Notes: generated by a model not told the origin, from the sequence alone. 48,065 nucleotides of DNA from Bacteroidota bacterium (GCA_025363385.1 JANYEA010000025.1:1-48065), one strand, 5' to 3'; positions 7,638-16,107 are shown, counted from the stretch's first letter. Translations and numbers: made by a program.

Positions 7638-9881
7638 TTAGTTAATCAATTCAAAACTATCTTTAACCCTTATATCTCTGGAGGAAGATCCAATCATGAT
7701 ATCAAAGTCTCCAGGCTCAGCTACCCAATTCAATAGTTGGTTATAAAAAGAGAGTTTTTGTTTATCGATTTTAAATTGAATGACTTTGCTCTCCCCGGCT
7801 TTCAAAGAGGTCTTTTTAAAATCTTTCAATTCCTGAACTGGCCGAACAATTGAACCCACTCTATCTCTCAGGTATAATTGTACCACTTCATCACCATCAT
7901 ATTTTCCTGTATTGGCAATGGTTACAGAAACTTCAATGGTTTCTGTTTGTTTGATTTTCTTCTTACTTAATTGAAGTTTGCTGTATTCAAAACTGGTATA
8001 GCTTTTACCATATCCAAATTCGTATTTAGGGAAAATGGAGAGGTCGTTATAAGAAGAATTATAGATTCTATTTTTATCATCTGTTGCCGGGCGACCTGTG
8101 CTGAAATGACTATAATAAATCGGAATTTGACCAACAGAAACAGGAAAACTCATCGGCAATTTTGCAGATGGATTCACATCACCGAATAACACATCAGCAA
8201 TAGCATTGCCCGCTTCGCTACCCAACCACCAAGTGTATAATATGGCCGTTGCATGATCTGCAGTATAATTAAACACAAGTGGTCTACCGGTATTAATTAA
8301 AACCACTACTGGTTTTCCTGTAGCTAATAATTCTTTTAATAAATCTTCTTGAACACCTGGAATACCAATATTAGAGCGACTCTTCGCCTCTCCGGTCATA
8401 TCTCTTCTTTCACCAATACTTAAAACAACCACATCGGATTGTTTTGCTATTGCAATAGCTTCCCCAAAACCTGATTTATCATCCCCCTCAATTTCACAGC
8501 CTTTTGCATAGAGCAGATTTGTAGTAGCGCCAATCTTATTTTTCAAACCCTGCCATTGTGAAACGATATGTTCAGAATCAACACCGGGCACTTCTACATC
8601 CCAGAAACCTTTATTTTGTTTTAGGGCTTTTACAAGTGGACCAATGAAGGCAATTGTCTTCGTATTTTTTGAGAGCGGCAAAATATTGTTTTCGTTTTTC
8701 AATAACACAATACTCTTGGCAGCAACTGATCTTGCAATCCTAGTGTGTTCCGGATTATTCAAAGCCGCTTTTTCCCTTTCTTCATTGCAGTATTTAAAAG
8801 GGTCGTCAAATAATCCCAATTCAAATTTCTTTAATAAAATTCTTCTTACTGCATCATCAATCAAAGCAATCGGTACTTTTTTATCAGCTACCAATTTGGC
8901 CAAACTATTTTTATAATTCCGGCTTTCCATATCCATATCACTTCCCCCGGTAATGGCGCTTAGTGCCGCTTCATAACCATCTTTCACATTACCATGATTG
9001 ATCATCTCTCCTATCGAACCCCAATCGCTCACTACAAAACCTTTGAATCCCCATTTACCTTTTAAAATAGTTCTTTGTAAATAAGCATTACCTGTTGCAG
9101 GCACGCCATTTAAATCATTGAAAGAATTCATGAATGTAACAGCACCCGCATCAAGCGCGGCTTTAAAAGGAGGTAGGTACACTTCCCATAATAAACGATC
9201 GCTCATGTCAACCGAATTATAATCCCTACCGCCAATGGCAGCACCATAAGCAGCAAAATGTTTGACGCAAGCCATCATCGAATTCAAATCACCTAAACGA
9301 TTTCCTTGAAAACCTTTTACCCGAGCAGCGGCAATTAAAGAACCTAGATAAGGATCTTCACCAGCGCCTTCCATTACACGTCCCCAACGAGGATCACGCG
9401 CAATGTCTACCATGGGTGCAAAAGTCCAATGCAAACCACTAGCGCTCGCTTCCGTTGCAGCAACTCTGGCCGAAGATTCTATAGCATCCAAATCCCAACT
9501 CGAAGCTTCTCCTAAGGGTATGGGAAATGTTGTTTTATAACCATGAATAACGTCTTGTCCGAATAATAAAGGAATTTTCAAGCGGCTCTGCATGGCCACT
9601 TTCTGCCAGCTGCGTGTACGGGCAACGCCAACACAGTTTAACAAGGACCCAACCTGACCACGTTTGATCTGACCGATTTTATCATTGTCTTGTGTAACCG
9701 GACCTGTAGCGGCCTGATCATCGTTGTATTGATTTAGCTGACCGATCTTTTCTTCAAGGGTCATTAAGTGTAGAATCGAATCAACTTTCTGTGCTAATTT
9801 TTTTTTCTGCGCATATAGCGAACTAATAGATAAAGATAATAATAGGGAGGCGCCTATTATTTGAAGGAACTTTCTTGACAT
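7638..9881 (-). CDS. GH3 beta-glycosidase, BglX-like, exported
   Basis: 747 residues with a signal peptide (about 1-24, ending SLYAQ). The GH3 N-terminal barrel has KHFAAYG (207-213), GRDYNSVDMS and the nucleophile Asp286 in FVVSDWGS; the GH3 C-terminal domain has the probable acid/base Glu498 in DMTGEAKSR. A fibronectin-III-like domain closes the protein (about 660-740). Enzymes of this type split beta-glucosides or beta-xylosides in the periplasm. It is the first gene of the GH3-rbsK-ARH-transporter-GH30 operon. A paralogue with the same architecture lies at 33413-35683. Confidence 0.95.
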   Translation of the reverse strand: MSRKFLQIIGASLLLSLSISSLYAQKKKLAQKVDSILHLMTLEEKIGQLNQYNDDQAATGPVTQDNDKIGQIKRGQVGSLLNCVGVARTRSWQKVAMQSRLKIPLLFGQDVIHGYKTTFPIPLGEASSWDLDAIESSARVAATEASASGLHWTFAPMVDIARDPRWGRVMEGAGEDPYLGSLIAAARVKGFQGNRLGDLNSMMACVKHFAAYGAAIGGRDYNSVDMSDRLLWEVYLPPFKAALDAGAVTFMNSFNDLNGVPATGNAYLQRTILKGKWGFKGFVVSDWGSIGEMINHGNVKDGYEAALSAITGGSDMDMESRNYKNSLAKLVADKKVPIALIDDAVRRILLKKFELGLFDDPFKYCNEEREKAALNNPEHTRIARSVAAKSIVLLKNENNILPLSKNTKTIAFIGPLVKALKQNKGFWDVEVPGVDSEHIVSQWQGLKNKIGATTNLLYAKGCEIEGDDKSGFGEAIAIAKQSDVVVLSIGERRDMTGEAKSRSNIGIPGVQEDLLKELLATGKPVVVLINTGRPLVFNYTADHATAILYTWWLGSEAGNAIADVLFGDVNPSAKLPMSFPVSVGQIPIYYSHFSTGRPATDDKNRIYNSSYNDLSIFPKYEFGYGKSYTSFEYSKLQLSKKKIKQTETIEVSVTIANTGKYDGDEVVQLYLRDRVGSIVRPVQELKDFKKTSLKAGESKVIQFKIDKQKLSFYNQLLNWVAEPGDFDIMIGSSSRDIRVKDSFELIN

Positions 9882-9930
9882 ACAATCGTTTTGGCTTAAT
9901 AATTATCAGACCTACCAATTGCATCATCCA

Positions 9931-9949
9931 GAACTGGCAGGCCGAGTTC
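9931..9949. promoter_or_regulatory. Imperfect palindrome upstream of the GH3 operon
   Basis: GAACT at 9931-9935 and AGTTC at 9945-9949 form an inverted repeat in a GC-richer 19-base block, 50-68 bases upstream of the GH3 start. It could be an operator. No convincing TAnnTTTG promoter was found beside it. Confidence 0.3.
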
Positions 9950-9970
9950 TAAATTTAATTGAATTCCACA

Positions 9971-9996
9971 AAAAAGCCTTGGAAAAGTTCCAAGGC
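9971..9996 (-). terminator. Intrinsic terminator of the blaI-M56 operon
   Basis: GCCTTGGAA (9976-9984) pairs perfectly with TTCCAAGGC (9988-9996) around a 3-base loop. On the minus strand the stem is followed by six U residues. It lies 33 bases after the M56 gene stop and separates that operon from the GH3 operon. Confidence 0.9.
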
Positions 9997-10028
9997 CGTA
10001 TTTTTCAAAACAACATTATTCTTTTGCA

Positions 10029-12179
10029 TTAATTCTTTTGTAGCAAACTGTCATTTTGCACTTTAAAAAGCTTAATAGAAGGCGCAGAATTTAATTCCGT
10101 TGATTTCTTCGTAACAACTTCAATTACTCCAATACCCTCCTCAACCCCAAATTTGTTCACCGCCTTTTCTCCTTTCCAAATATTTACAGTTGTAATCTGC
10201 TTGGGATCAATTTTGTGCATGGCAACTGAATCTACTTTCACACCATCAACATAATACACTGTATTTTTAGGAATTGGATTTGTAGTTGGCCCTATAATTT
10301 TTACCGGATCTTTTATAGCATTTTTAGAAGTAATCAAGATCACACCATTTTTGCCAGCATCCCCATATACAAATGTTGCGGATTCATTTTTCAATACTTC
10401 TATTTTCTCTATGGAATTTGGATTGATTTTATTGATATCAGAATTTGGCTGAACCTTTCCATCCAAAATGATTAGAGGGTTCTTTCCAGTTTCACGAAAA
10501 ATAACCGAATCTGAAACCAATACATATGCCTTGTTATTAATGGAATCTTTTGCTCTTATAATTACTGTATCTAAAACATTTTTGTATAAATGCTGCTCAG
10601 CAGATGCTAAATAGGATTGCACCCCTTCTAAAATACTAAGTGCAAATTTTTTCTGATAACCCTCATCCAACATCAATTTCAAGTCTTCTTGGTTAGTGAT
10701 AAAACCGGCTTCAATTAAAACAGATGGGCATTTTACAGCTTGTAATACCCAGATTCCTGCATTCCTGCTTTTAATACCAGAAAAATGATTGAAGTCTTTA
10801 ATGGAGTTCGCCAATTCGTTTGCAAAAATTGCATTTGCATTATAATTCACAGCTTTCTCCTTATTGGCAATATACATTACAACGCCCTTTGCAGGGTTTT
10901 CTGTCTTATTTCCATTTTCATGGCGAATAGGTTCTGCATTATTACAATGCAATGAAATAAATAGATCTGCTTTTTGTGCATTGGCAAAATCTGCTTTTTC
11001 TTGAACAGAATTGAACACATCGGTTTCTCTTGTAAGAATAATTTTAATATTCGAATTGGTGCTGGCCGCTTTTACAGCTTTTGCAAATTGCAATGTAAGT
11101 TCTGCTTCTGAAACTTTTGTAGATAGTGAAAGTGCCCCATGGTCTGTTCCTCCATGACCAGCATCAATTACAACTATATAAGTCTTGTTTAAATTAAATG
11201 AGCGCCTAAGTTGTAATGTTGGGATCGTTTGATTTCCATTAATCTTGTCAGCAACAGTTTCCATCAAAGTGCCTATAGATAAGGGTTGGGCATGATCGAT
11301 TCCTTTACTTCTAAAAGCAAAGAGTACAACTACTATTGCCAGTAAAGGCAGAATAACTAGTCTACGTAAGTAAGAGAATCTTGGATTTTTATTATTTGTG
11401 ATCATTTGTAATCTTCTTTTAATTGGTGAATAGAAAAATGGGGTGGTGAGTAAAAACTGCTGCTGCGGATAGGCCGCCGTTAAAAGTAATTGTGCCAGTG
11501 AAGCGCTATCACCATTTTGCACAGACTTTTTATCTGCAATAAACTCGTGAATCATTTCCATCTCTTTTTTTAAGAGCCAGAATAAAGGATTAAACCATCC
11601 TGCCACTAGTACCACTTGAATCAGCACTTTATCGATGCTGTGTTTTTGTTGTACATGTGTTAACTCATGCTCTAGCATTTTTTTGCCCGCATCGCTTCTC
11701 AGGTCGATCGCTTCGTGCCAGAATATATATCGAAAGAAAGAAAAGGGCGTCCCCTTTACTTGGGTGAGAATGAGGTACACATCTCCTACATTTTTGCAGG
11801 AATGTTTTTTGAGTAACACAAATAGTCTTATTAAACCAATTATCAATAATCCCATCATGATTGCCGCAACTAGAAAATAAGAAGCAATGGCAAAGCCTTC
11901 CCATGTAAACTGGTAACTATTTTTAGCAAGGTTTGCATCGATCTCAGAATTGTTATCTGCAACAATGGATAAGAAATTAATTACTTGTGCGTCGCTACTC
12001 ACGGGTTTTGCAAACTGTATTTTGATTAATGGAATTATCCATGATAATAGCAATACGCTTATTAAATAAAAGCGATTATACTGATGAAACTTTTTATCGC
12101 GTAGTACCAACCAATAATATCCCATCATTATAGCGCTGCAAAAAACAACTTGCAGAAAATAATATGCAGTAGATAGCAT
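10029..12179 (-). CDS. BlaR1-like M56 sensor fused to Amidase_3 and plug-like repeats
   Basis: 716 residues, three modules. Residues 1-295 are a BlaR1/M56 unit: membrane helices at about 3-25, 36-56 and 95-123, the zinc motif HELTH (171-175) with HEFIAD (211-216), and a fourth helix at about 272-289. Residues 332-525 are an N-acetylmuramoyl-L-alanine amidase (Amidase_3) with zinc ligands His342 (DAGHGG), Glu358 and His411 (ISLHCNN) and the catalytic Glu490 (VLIEAGF), all present. Residues about 530-700 contain two TonB-receptor plug-like repeats (LIILDGKV..IEKIEVLKNESATFVYGDAGKNGVI, then VYYVDGVKVD..VNKFGVEEGIGVIEV). BlaR1 topology places the amidase in the periplasm. It follows blaI by 5 bases, so it is likely a cell-wall-responsive sensor that derepresses BlaI; that the amidase is the sensing or effector part is inference. 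Confidence 0.9.
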   Translation of the reverse strand: MLSTAYYFLQVVFCSAIMMGYYWLVLRDKKFHQYNRFYLISVLLLSWIIPLIKIQFAKPVSSDAQVINFLSIVADNNSEIDANLAKNSYQFTWEGFAIASYFLVAAIMMGLLIIGLIRLFVLLKKHSCKNVGDVYLILTQVKGTPFSFFRYIFWHEAIDLRSDAGKKMLEHELTHVQQKHSIDKVLIQVVLVAGWFNPLFWLLKKEMEMIHEFIADKKSVQNGDSASLAQLLLTAAYPQQQFLLTTPFFYSPIKRRLQMITNNKNPRFSYLRRLVILPLLAIVVVLFAFRSKGIDHAQPLSIGTLMETVADKINGNQTIPTLQLRRSFNLNKTYIVVIDAGHGGTDHGALSLSTKVSEAELTLQFAKAVKAASTNSNIKIILTRETDVFNSVQEKADFANAQKADLFISLHCNNAEPIRHENGNKTENPAKGVVMYIANKEKAVNYNANAIFANELANSIKDFNHFSGIKSRNAGIWVLQAVKCPSVLIEAGFITNQEDLKLMLDEGYQKKFALSILEGVQSYLASAEQHLYKNVLDTVIIRAKDSINNKAYVLVSDSVIFRETGKNPLIILDGKVQPNSDINKINPNSIEKIEVLKNESATFVYGDAGKNGVILITSKNAIKDPVKIIGPTTNPIPKNTVYYVDGVKVDSVAMHKIDPKQITTVNIWKGEKAVNKFGVEEGIGVIEVVTKKSTELNSAPSIKLFKVQNDSLLQKN

Positions 12180-12184
12180 GTTGA

Positions 12185-12547
12185 TTATTTTTTGTGTTTC
12201 TTAATTTCAGTCAACAACATTTCCAATTCCTTCACACTGATATCTTTTTGCTTTACCATAAAACTTACGGCTTCACTGAAGGATCCTTCAAAATATCCTT
12301 CCACCAAATTTCTAATGGAACTAGAAGAATAGGTTTCTTTAGATACCAAGGGATAATACTGATGCACTCTACCTATTGGCTTAACGCCAACAAATCCTTT
12401 ATCCGTTAAGATTTTAATGATCGTTGCAACCGTATTAGAATGCGGTCTGGGTTCAGGTTGTGCTTCTACAATATCTTTTAAGAATGCTGCTTCCAATTTC
12501 CAGATACTTTGCATGATCTGTTCTTCGGCCTTGGTAAGTGGTTTCAT
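12185..12547 (-). CDS. blaI: BlaI/MecI/CopY-family repressor
   Basis: 120 residues from the ATG at 12547; the frame reaches a TTG at 12553 but MKPLTKAEEQIMQ is the family start. The winged helix (residues 5-75) includes LTKAEEQIMQSIWKL, PHSNTVATIIKILTDKGFV and VHQYYPLV, typical of BlaI. The C-terminal helices (about 78-120) are for dimerisation. It represses its own operon until the partner M56 protease triggers its cleavage. Three matching inverted repeats overlie the promoter directly upstream, strongly suggesting autoregulation. Confidence 0.95.
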   Translation of the reverse strand: MKPLTKAEEQIMQSIWKLEAAFLKDIVEAQPEPRPHSNTVATIIKILTDKGFVGVKPIGRVHQYYPLVSKETYSSSSIRNLVEGYFEGSFSEAVSFMVKQKDISVKELEMLLTEIKKHKK

Positions 12548-12550
12548 CTT

Positions 12551-12568
12551 CAACTAATTTTATAGTTA
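12551..12568. promoter_or_regulatory. BlaI operator site 1
   Basis: CAACTA, six bases, TAGTTA: an inverted repeat of the form AACTA-N6-TAGTT just downstream of the blaI promoter -7 box. Confidence 0.6.
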
Positions 12569-12570
12569 GT

Positions 12571-12602
12571 CAAATGTATAAACTAATTATTTAGTTTTCA
12601 AA
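12571..12602 (-). promoter_or_regulatory. blaI promoter, Bacteroidota type
   Basis: On the minus strand TTTG (12602-12599) is followed after exactly 20 bases by TACATTTG (12578-12571), a perfect match to the TAnnTTTG -7 element. The -7 box ends 23 bases before the blaI ATG. Operator 2 fills the spacer, operator 3 covers the -33 box and operator 1 lies just downstream. Confidence 0.8.
12580..12597. promoter_or_regulatory. BlaI operator site 2
   Basis: AAACTA-N6-TAGTTT, a perfect 6-bp inverted repeat placed exactly between the -33 and -7 boxes of the blaI promoter. Confidence 0.7.
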
Positions 12603-12617
12603 CTATTTTTTTAGTTT
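12600..12617. promoter_or_regulatory. BlaI operator site 3
   Basis: AAACTA-N6-TAGTTT again, with the same spacing as sites 1 and 2. It overlaps the -33 box of blaI and lies 46 bases upstream of the probable lpxB start, so it may also influence lpxB. Confidence 0.65.
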
Positions 12618-12662
12618 TTGAAAAAAAACTTATCAAAGTACTCTCATCAATATCTTTGGCGG

Positions 12663-13781
12663 GTGAACTACTATATCATTTCAGGAGAAGCTAGCGGCGA
12701 TCTCCATGGCGGCAATCTCATCAAAGCACTGAAAACACATGATCCTTCATCGACTATTCGTTGCTGGGGAGGCGATTTGATGCAGTCTGCAGGAGCTGAG
12801 CTAGTAAAGCATTACCGTGATCTGGCATTCATGGGCTTTGCTGAAGTGGTATCTAATTTGCCTACTATTTTCAAGAATATCCGGTTTTGCAAAGAAGATA
12901 TTCTGTCTTTTCAGCCTGATGCTATAATCCTGATCGACTATCCTGGGTTCAATCTCCGCATTGCAGAATGGGCACATGAAAAGGGAATAAAAGTGATCTA
13001 TTATATTTCTCCACAGGTTTGGGCTTGGAAAGAAGGCCGTGTGAAAAAGATGAAACAGATCATTGATAAAATGCTCGTGATTCTGCCTTTTGAAAAAGAA
13101 TATTTTAAGGAAACATGGAATTGGGAGGTAGACTATGTAGGCCATCCCCTCATCGAAGCCATCGAGGACAAGAAAAAGGAATTGGGCTTTAGCAATAACC
13201 ACCCTAAACCTGCAATTAAAAAAATTGCACTCTTGCCGGGGAGCCGTAAGCAGGAGATTGCTAAAAAATTACCCATCATGCTGGAAGTAGCGAAATCATT
13301 TCCAGACTATCAATTTGTAGTGGCGGAAGCACCCGGATTGGATGCTGCCTTTTATCAGCCCTTCTTAGCAGCCTATCAAAATGTAGCATCGGTTAATAAT
13401 GCCACTTATCAGTTATTGCTAGAATCAGATGCAGCTTTGGTTACCAGCGGTACGGCAACTTTAGAAACGGCATTATTGGGTGTTCCTGAAATTGTATGTT
13501 ATAAAGGAAGTAATATCAGCTATCAAATTGCCAAACGATTAATTAAGATCAAATACATTTCATTGGTGAATCTGATCATGGATAAATTAATCGTTACTGA
13601 ATTAATCCAGGACGAATTGAATGTAGCGAATCTGGTAAAAGAATTGAATACCTTATTGAAGGATGTCAATCATCAAACACAACTTAAAGCAGACTATGAG
13701 GCTTTGTATGAAAAGCTTTCGAAAGGTGGACACGCATCTGACCAAGCAGCGAAAATTATCATTAAATTTCTCGGAAAATAA
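12663..13781 (+). CDS. lpxB: Lipid-A-disaccharide synthase, probable GTG start
   Basis: 372 residues from the GTG at 12663. Homologues begin MKYYIISGEASGDLHG, and here V/M-NYYIISGEASGDLHGGN follows the GTG exactly; the only longer start, TTG at 12618, adds 15 unrelated residues and sits against operator 3. Motifs of the GT-B family 19 fold are clear: CWGGDLMQSAGAELV, YYISPQVWAWKEGRVKKMK, ALLPGSRKQEI and TSGTATLETALLGVPEIVCYK. LpxB joins UDP-2,3-diacylglucosamine and lipid X to the lipid A disaccharide at the inner face of the inner membrane. No other lipid A gene is nearby. Confidence 0.95.
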   Translation: MNYYIISGEASGDLHGGNLIKALKTHDPSSTIRCWGGDLMQSAGAELVKHYRDLAFMGFAEVVSNLPTIFKNIRFCKEDILSFQPDAIILIDYPGFNLRIAEWAHEKGIKVIYYISPQVWAWKEGRVKKMKQIIDKMLVILPFEKEYFKETWNWEVDYVGHPLIEAIEDKKKELGFSNNHPKPAIKKIALLPGSRKQEIAKKLPIMLEVAKSFPDYQFVVAEAPGLDAAFYQPFLAAYQNVASVNNATYQLLLESDAALVTSGTATLETALLGVPEIVCYKGSNISYQIAKRLIKIKYISLVNLIMDKLIVTELIQDELNVANLVKELNTLLKDVNHQTQLKADYEALYEKLSKGGHASDQAAKIIIKFLGK

Positions 13782-13785
13782 TTAA

Positions 13786-13965
13786 TTACTTGCGAATCAT
13801 TGGCAGGATGAATGCTTTGAAGAGCATGATTAAGATTACAATCAGAAACATATAAATCGAAATCCGGTTCATGCCATGCATGTACTTAGTGAATTTAGAT
13901 TCACCTTCCACTTTTTCTTTTTTTTTGATGAAGAGGTACTCTGCGATTTGATCTAAAAATTTCAT
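13786..13965 (-). CDS. 59-residue single-helix membrane protein
   Basis: An ATG at 13965 opens 59 codons. The protein begins MKFLDQIAEYLFIKKKEK, is basic, and has KYMHGMNRISIYMFLIVILI followed by a membrane helix to about residue 55. The pattern of a charged N-terminus, MHGxNRISI and one helix resembles a small conserved Bacteroidota family (I believe DUF6728; name from memory). It converges on lpxB with 4 bases between stop codons. A possible promoter (TTG, 17 bases, TATATTTT) lies upstream. Function unknown. Confidence 0.75.
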   Translation of the reverse strand: MKFLDQIAEYLFIKKKEKVEGESKFTKYMHGMNRISIYMFLIVILIMLFKAFILPMIRK

Positions 13966-14058
13966 ATTGTTAAAAATATAGAAATTGAAATTATAAACAA
14001 ATTCTATACTTATTTGTATTTATTTTTAATTATTAAGTCTTCCCATAAAGCTTATTAC

Positions 14059-16107
14059 ATGCTAAAAAAATGCTACCTACTTTTCATTAGTTTTTGTTTT
14101 TTATTTACTGCCAACGCACAGTTCGATGCATCCAAAATCGACATCGTACGAGACAAGTTTGGTGTTCCCCATATCTTCGGAAAAACAGATCCCGATGTGG
14201 CTTATGGCTTAGCCTGGGCGCATGCGGAAGATGATTTTAAAACGATCCAACAATCTTTATTAGCTGGAAAAGCCATATTGGCTAAGCACTTGGGCAAGAA
14301 AGGCGCTCAAATAGATTATGTGGTGCACCTACTTCGTATACCAGAATTGGTGGAGGAAAAATATGATACCGATCTGAGTCCAGATTTCAAAAGACTACTC
14401 GAAGGATATTGCGCTGGATTGAATGCTTATGCGCAGAAACATCCAAAGGAGATTCTTTTAAAATCTGCCTTCCCAGTTACGCCAAAAGATATGGTGCAAT
14501 ACTCGGTTTTGCAATTATGCATTTTATCAGGTGCCGATGGTGCATTGGCATCGATTTTTGGTGGAACAGTACCATTACTGGAAAATTACAAAACGCAGGG
14601 CAGTAATGCCATTGCTGTAAATAGTCTAAAATCTGCCGACGGACAAGTGTACCTCGACATCAATGCACACCAACCTCTGGAAGGGCCCGTTGCTTTTTAT
14701 GAAGCGCATTTATGTAGTGAAGATGGATGGAACATCATTGGCGCTAATTTTCCCGGAGCACCTTCTATTTTACATGGTTGTAATGAATATCTAGGATGGG
14801 CACATACGGTTAATGCACCAGATAAATTAGATGTTTATCAATTAGAGATCAATACAGCCAATAAACTGCAATACAAATTCGATGGTAAATGGGAAACACT
14901 GGAAGAAAGAACTGCAAAACTAAAAGTGAAAGTTGCTGGTATTGTTTTACCTATTAGTAAGAAGACTTATTGGAGCAAATACGGTCCCACTGTGATTACC
15001 ACCCGCGGAACTTTTTCTATTCGAATGCCTGCACAAATGGATATCCGTGGATTGGAACAGTGGTATCGGTTTAATAAGGCCAAAAACTTTACTGAATTCA
15101 AATCAGCATTGAATATGTTGGCCATCCCAGGATATAATATTGTGTATGCAGACAGATACGATACCATTTATTATTTGAGTAATGGCCGCATCCCTGTTAG
15201 AGATCCGAAATATAATTGGAAAACTACATTACCCGGAAATACCAGTGCTACTTTATGGACAGCCTTGCATCCGCTCACTGACTTGCCACAGGTATTACAG
15301 CCCAAATCTGGTTTCGTTTACAATACCAACCACTCTCCTTTTCATGCAACAGAAGGCCCCGATAATGCAGTAGTGAAAGACCCTACCATGGGTTATGAAA
15401 CTTTAGAAAACAACAGAAGTATGCGTTTCGCAGAACTCATGGCAAAACATGATAAACTAAGTTATGAAGACTTTAAGAAAATTAAATTCGATCGGCAATA
15501 CCCGAACAAATTTGCATTCCCATTTAATATCGATAGTATCTTTTTATTGAATGCCACAGAGCATCCTGAAATTGCCGACCTCATCAATCAATTAAATCAA
15601 TGGGATAAAAATGCAGCTGCAGAAAGTATTGGCGCAGGCACATTTTTAATGGTTTATGATTCTTTGAGAAGTAAGCGAAATCAATATCAGCAAACAAAAA
15701 TGTTATTCAAGGATCAAGCCATTGCAGTATTACAAGAAATCAAAGCAGACATGCTCAAAAATTTCGGGAAAACCGATTTGCAACTAGGCGATATTCAAAA
15801 ATTAGTGAGAGGCGATAAAGTTATTCCGCAACCAGGCCTGCCCGATGTATTAGCTCCTATGTATTCTATCCCTTATAAAAATGGTATGGTGAAAGGTAAC
15901 CAAGGCGATGCATATGTAGAATTGGTAAGATTTACTAAAGACGGACCAACCATAGAAACCATCAATAACTATGGTGCATCTTCAAAAAAAGATTCCCCCC
16001 ATTATACCGATCAGATGGAAATGTATACACATCAGCAAACAAAGAAAATGACTTTGAATAAGAAGGAAGTCTATGCGAATGCGGAAAAGATATATCATCC
16101 AAATTAA
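14059..16107 (+). CDS. Penicillin-acylase family (S45) N-terminal-nucleophile hydrolase
   Basis: 682 residues from the ATG at 14059, which starts a signal peptide (MLKKCYLLFISFCFLFTANAQ); the frame extends to a TTG at 14014 without homology. Residues 25-180 form the alpha chain (DIVRDKFGVPHIFG, GLAWAHAEDDF) and the beta chain starts at Ser182 in TQGSNAIAV, where autocleavage would expose the nucleophile. Later motifs include FPGAPSILHGCNEYLGWAHTVN and YNTNHSPFHAT. Relatives deacylate beta-lactams, N-acyl-homoserine lactones or other amides in the periplasm; the substrate is not decided by sequence. The gene is monocistronic and converges on metX. Confidence 0.92.
   Translation: MLKKCYLLFISFCFLFTANAQFDASKIDIVRDKFGVPHIFGKTDPDVAYGLAWAHAEDDFKTIQQSLLAGKAILAKHLGKKGAQIDYVVHLLRIPELVEEKYDTDLSPDFKRLLEGYCAGLNAYAQKHPKEILLKSAFPVTPKDMVQYSVLQLCILSGADGALASIFGGTVPLLENYKTQGSNAIAVNSLKSADGQVYLDINAHQPLEGPVAFYEAHLCSEDGWNIIGANFPGAPSILHGCNEYLGWAHTVNAPDKLDVYQLEINTANKLQYKFDGKWETLEERTAKLKVKVAGIVLPISKKTYWSKYGPTVITTRGTFSIRMPAQMDIRGLEQWYRFNKAKNFTEFKSALNMLAIPGYNIVYADRYDTIYYLSNGRIPVRDPKYNWKTTLPGNTSATLWTALHPLTDLPQVLQPKSGFVYNTNHSPFHATEGPDNAVVKDPTMGYETLENNRSMRFAELMAKHDKLSYEDFKKIKFDRQYPNKFAFPFNIDSIFLLNATEHPEIADLINQLNQWDKNAAAESIGAGTFLMVYDSLRSKRNQYQQTKMLFKDQAIAVLQEIKADMLKNFGKTDLQLGDIQKLVRGDKVIPQPGLPDVLAPMYSIPYKNGMVKGNQGDAYVELVRFTKDGPTIETINNYGASSKKDSPHYTDQMEMYTHQQTKKMTLNKKEVYANAEKIYHPN

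Noticed and set aside
2655..9881. Polysaccharide utilisation locus in the strict sense
   Set aside because: No SusC- or SusD-like gene is present anywhere in the window, so the term is not justified.
10029..12179. Beta-lactam resistance operon
   Set aside because: The penicillin-binding sensor domain of BlaR1 is absent and no beta-lactamase lies nearby; the penicillin-acylase-family gene at 14059 is separated by lpxB and is not specific evidence.
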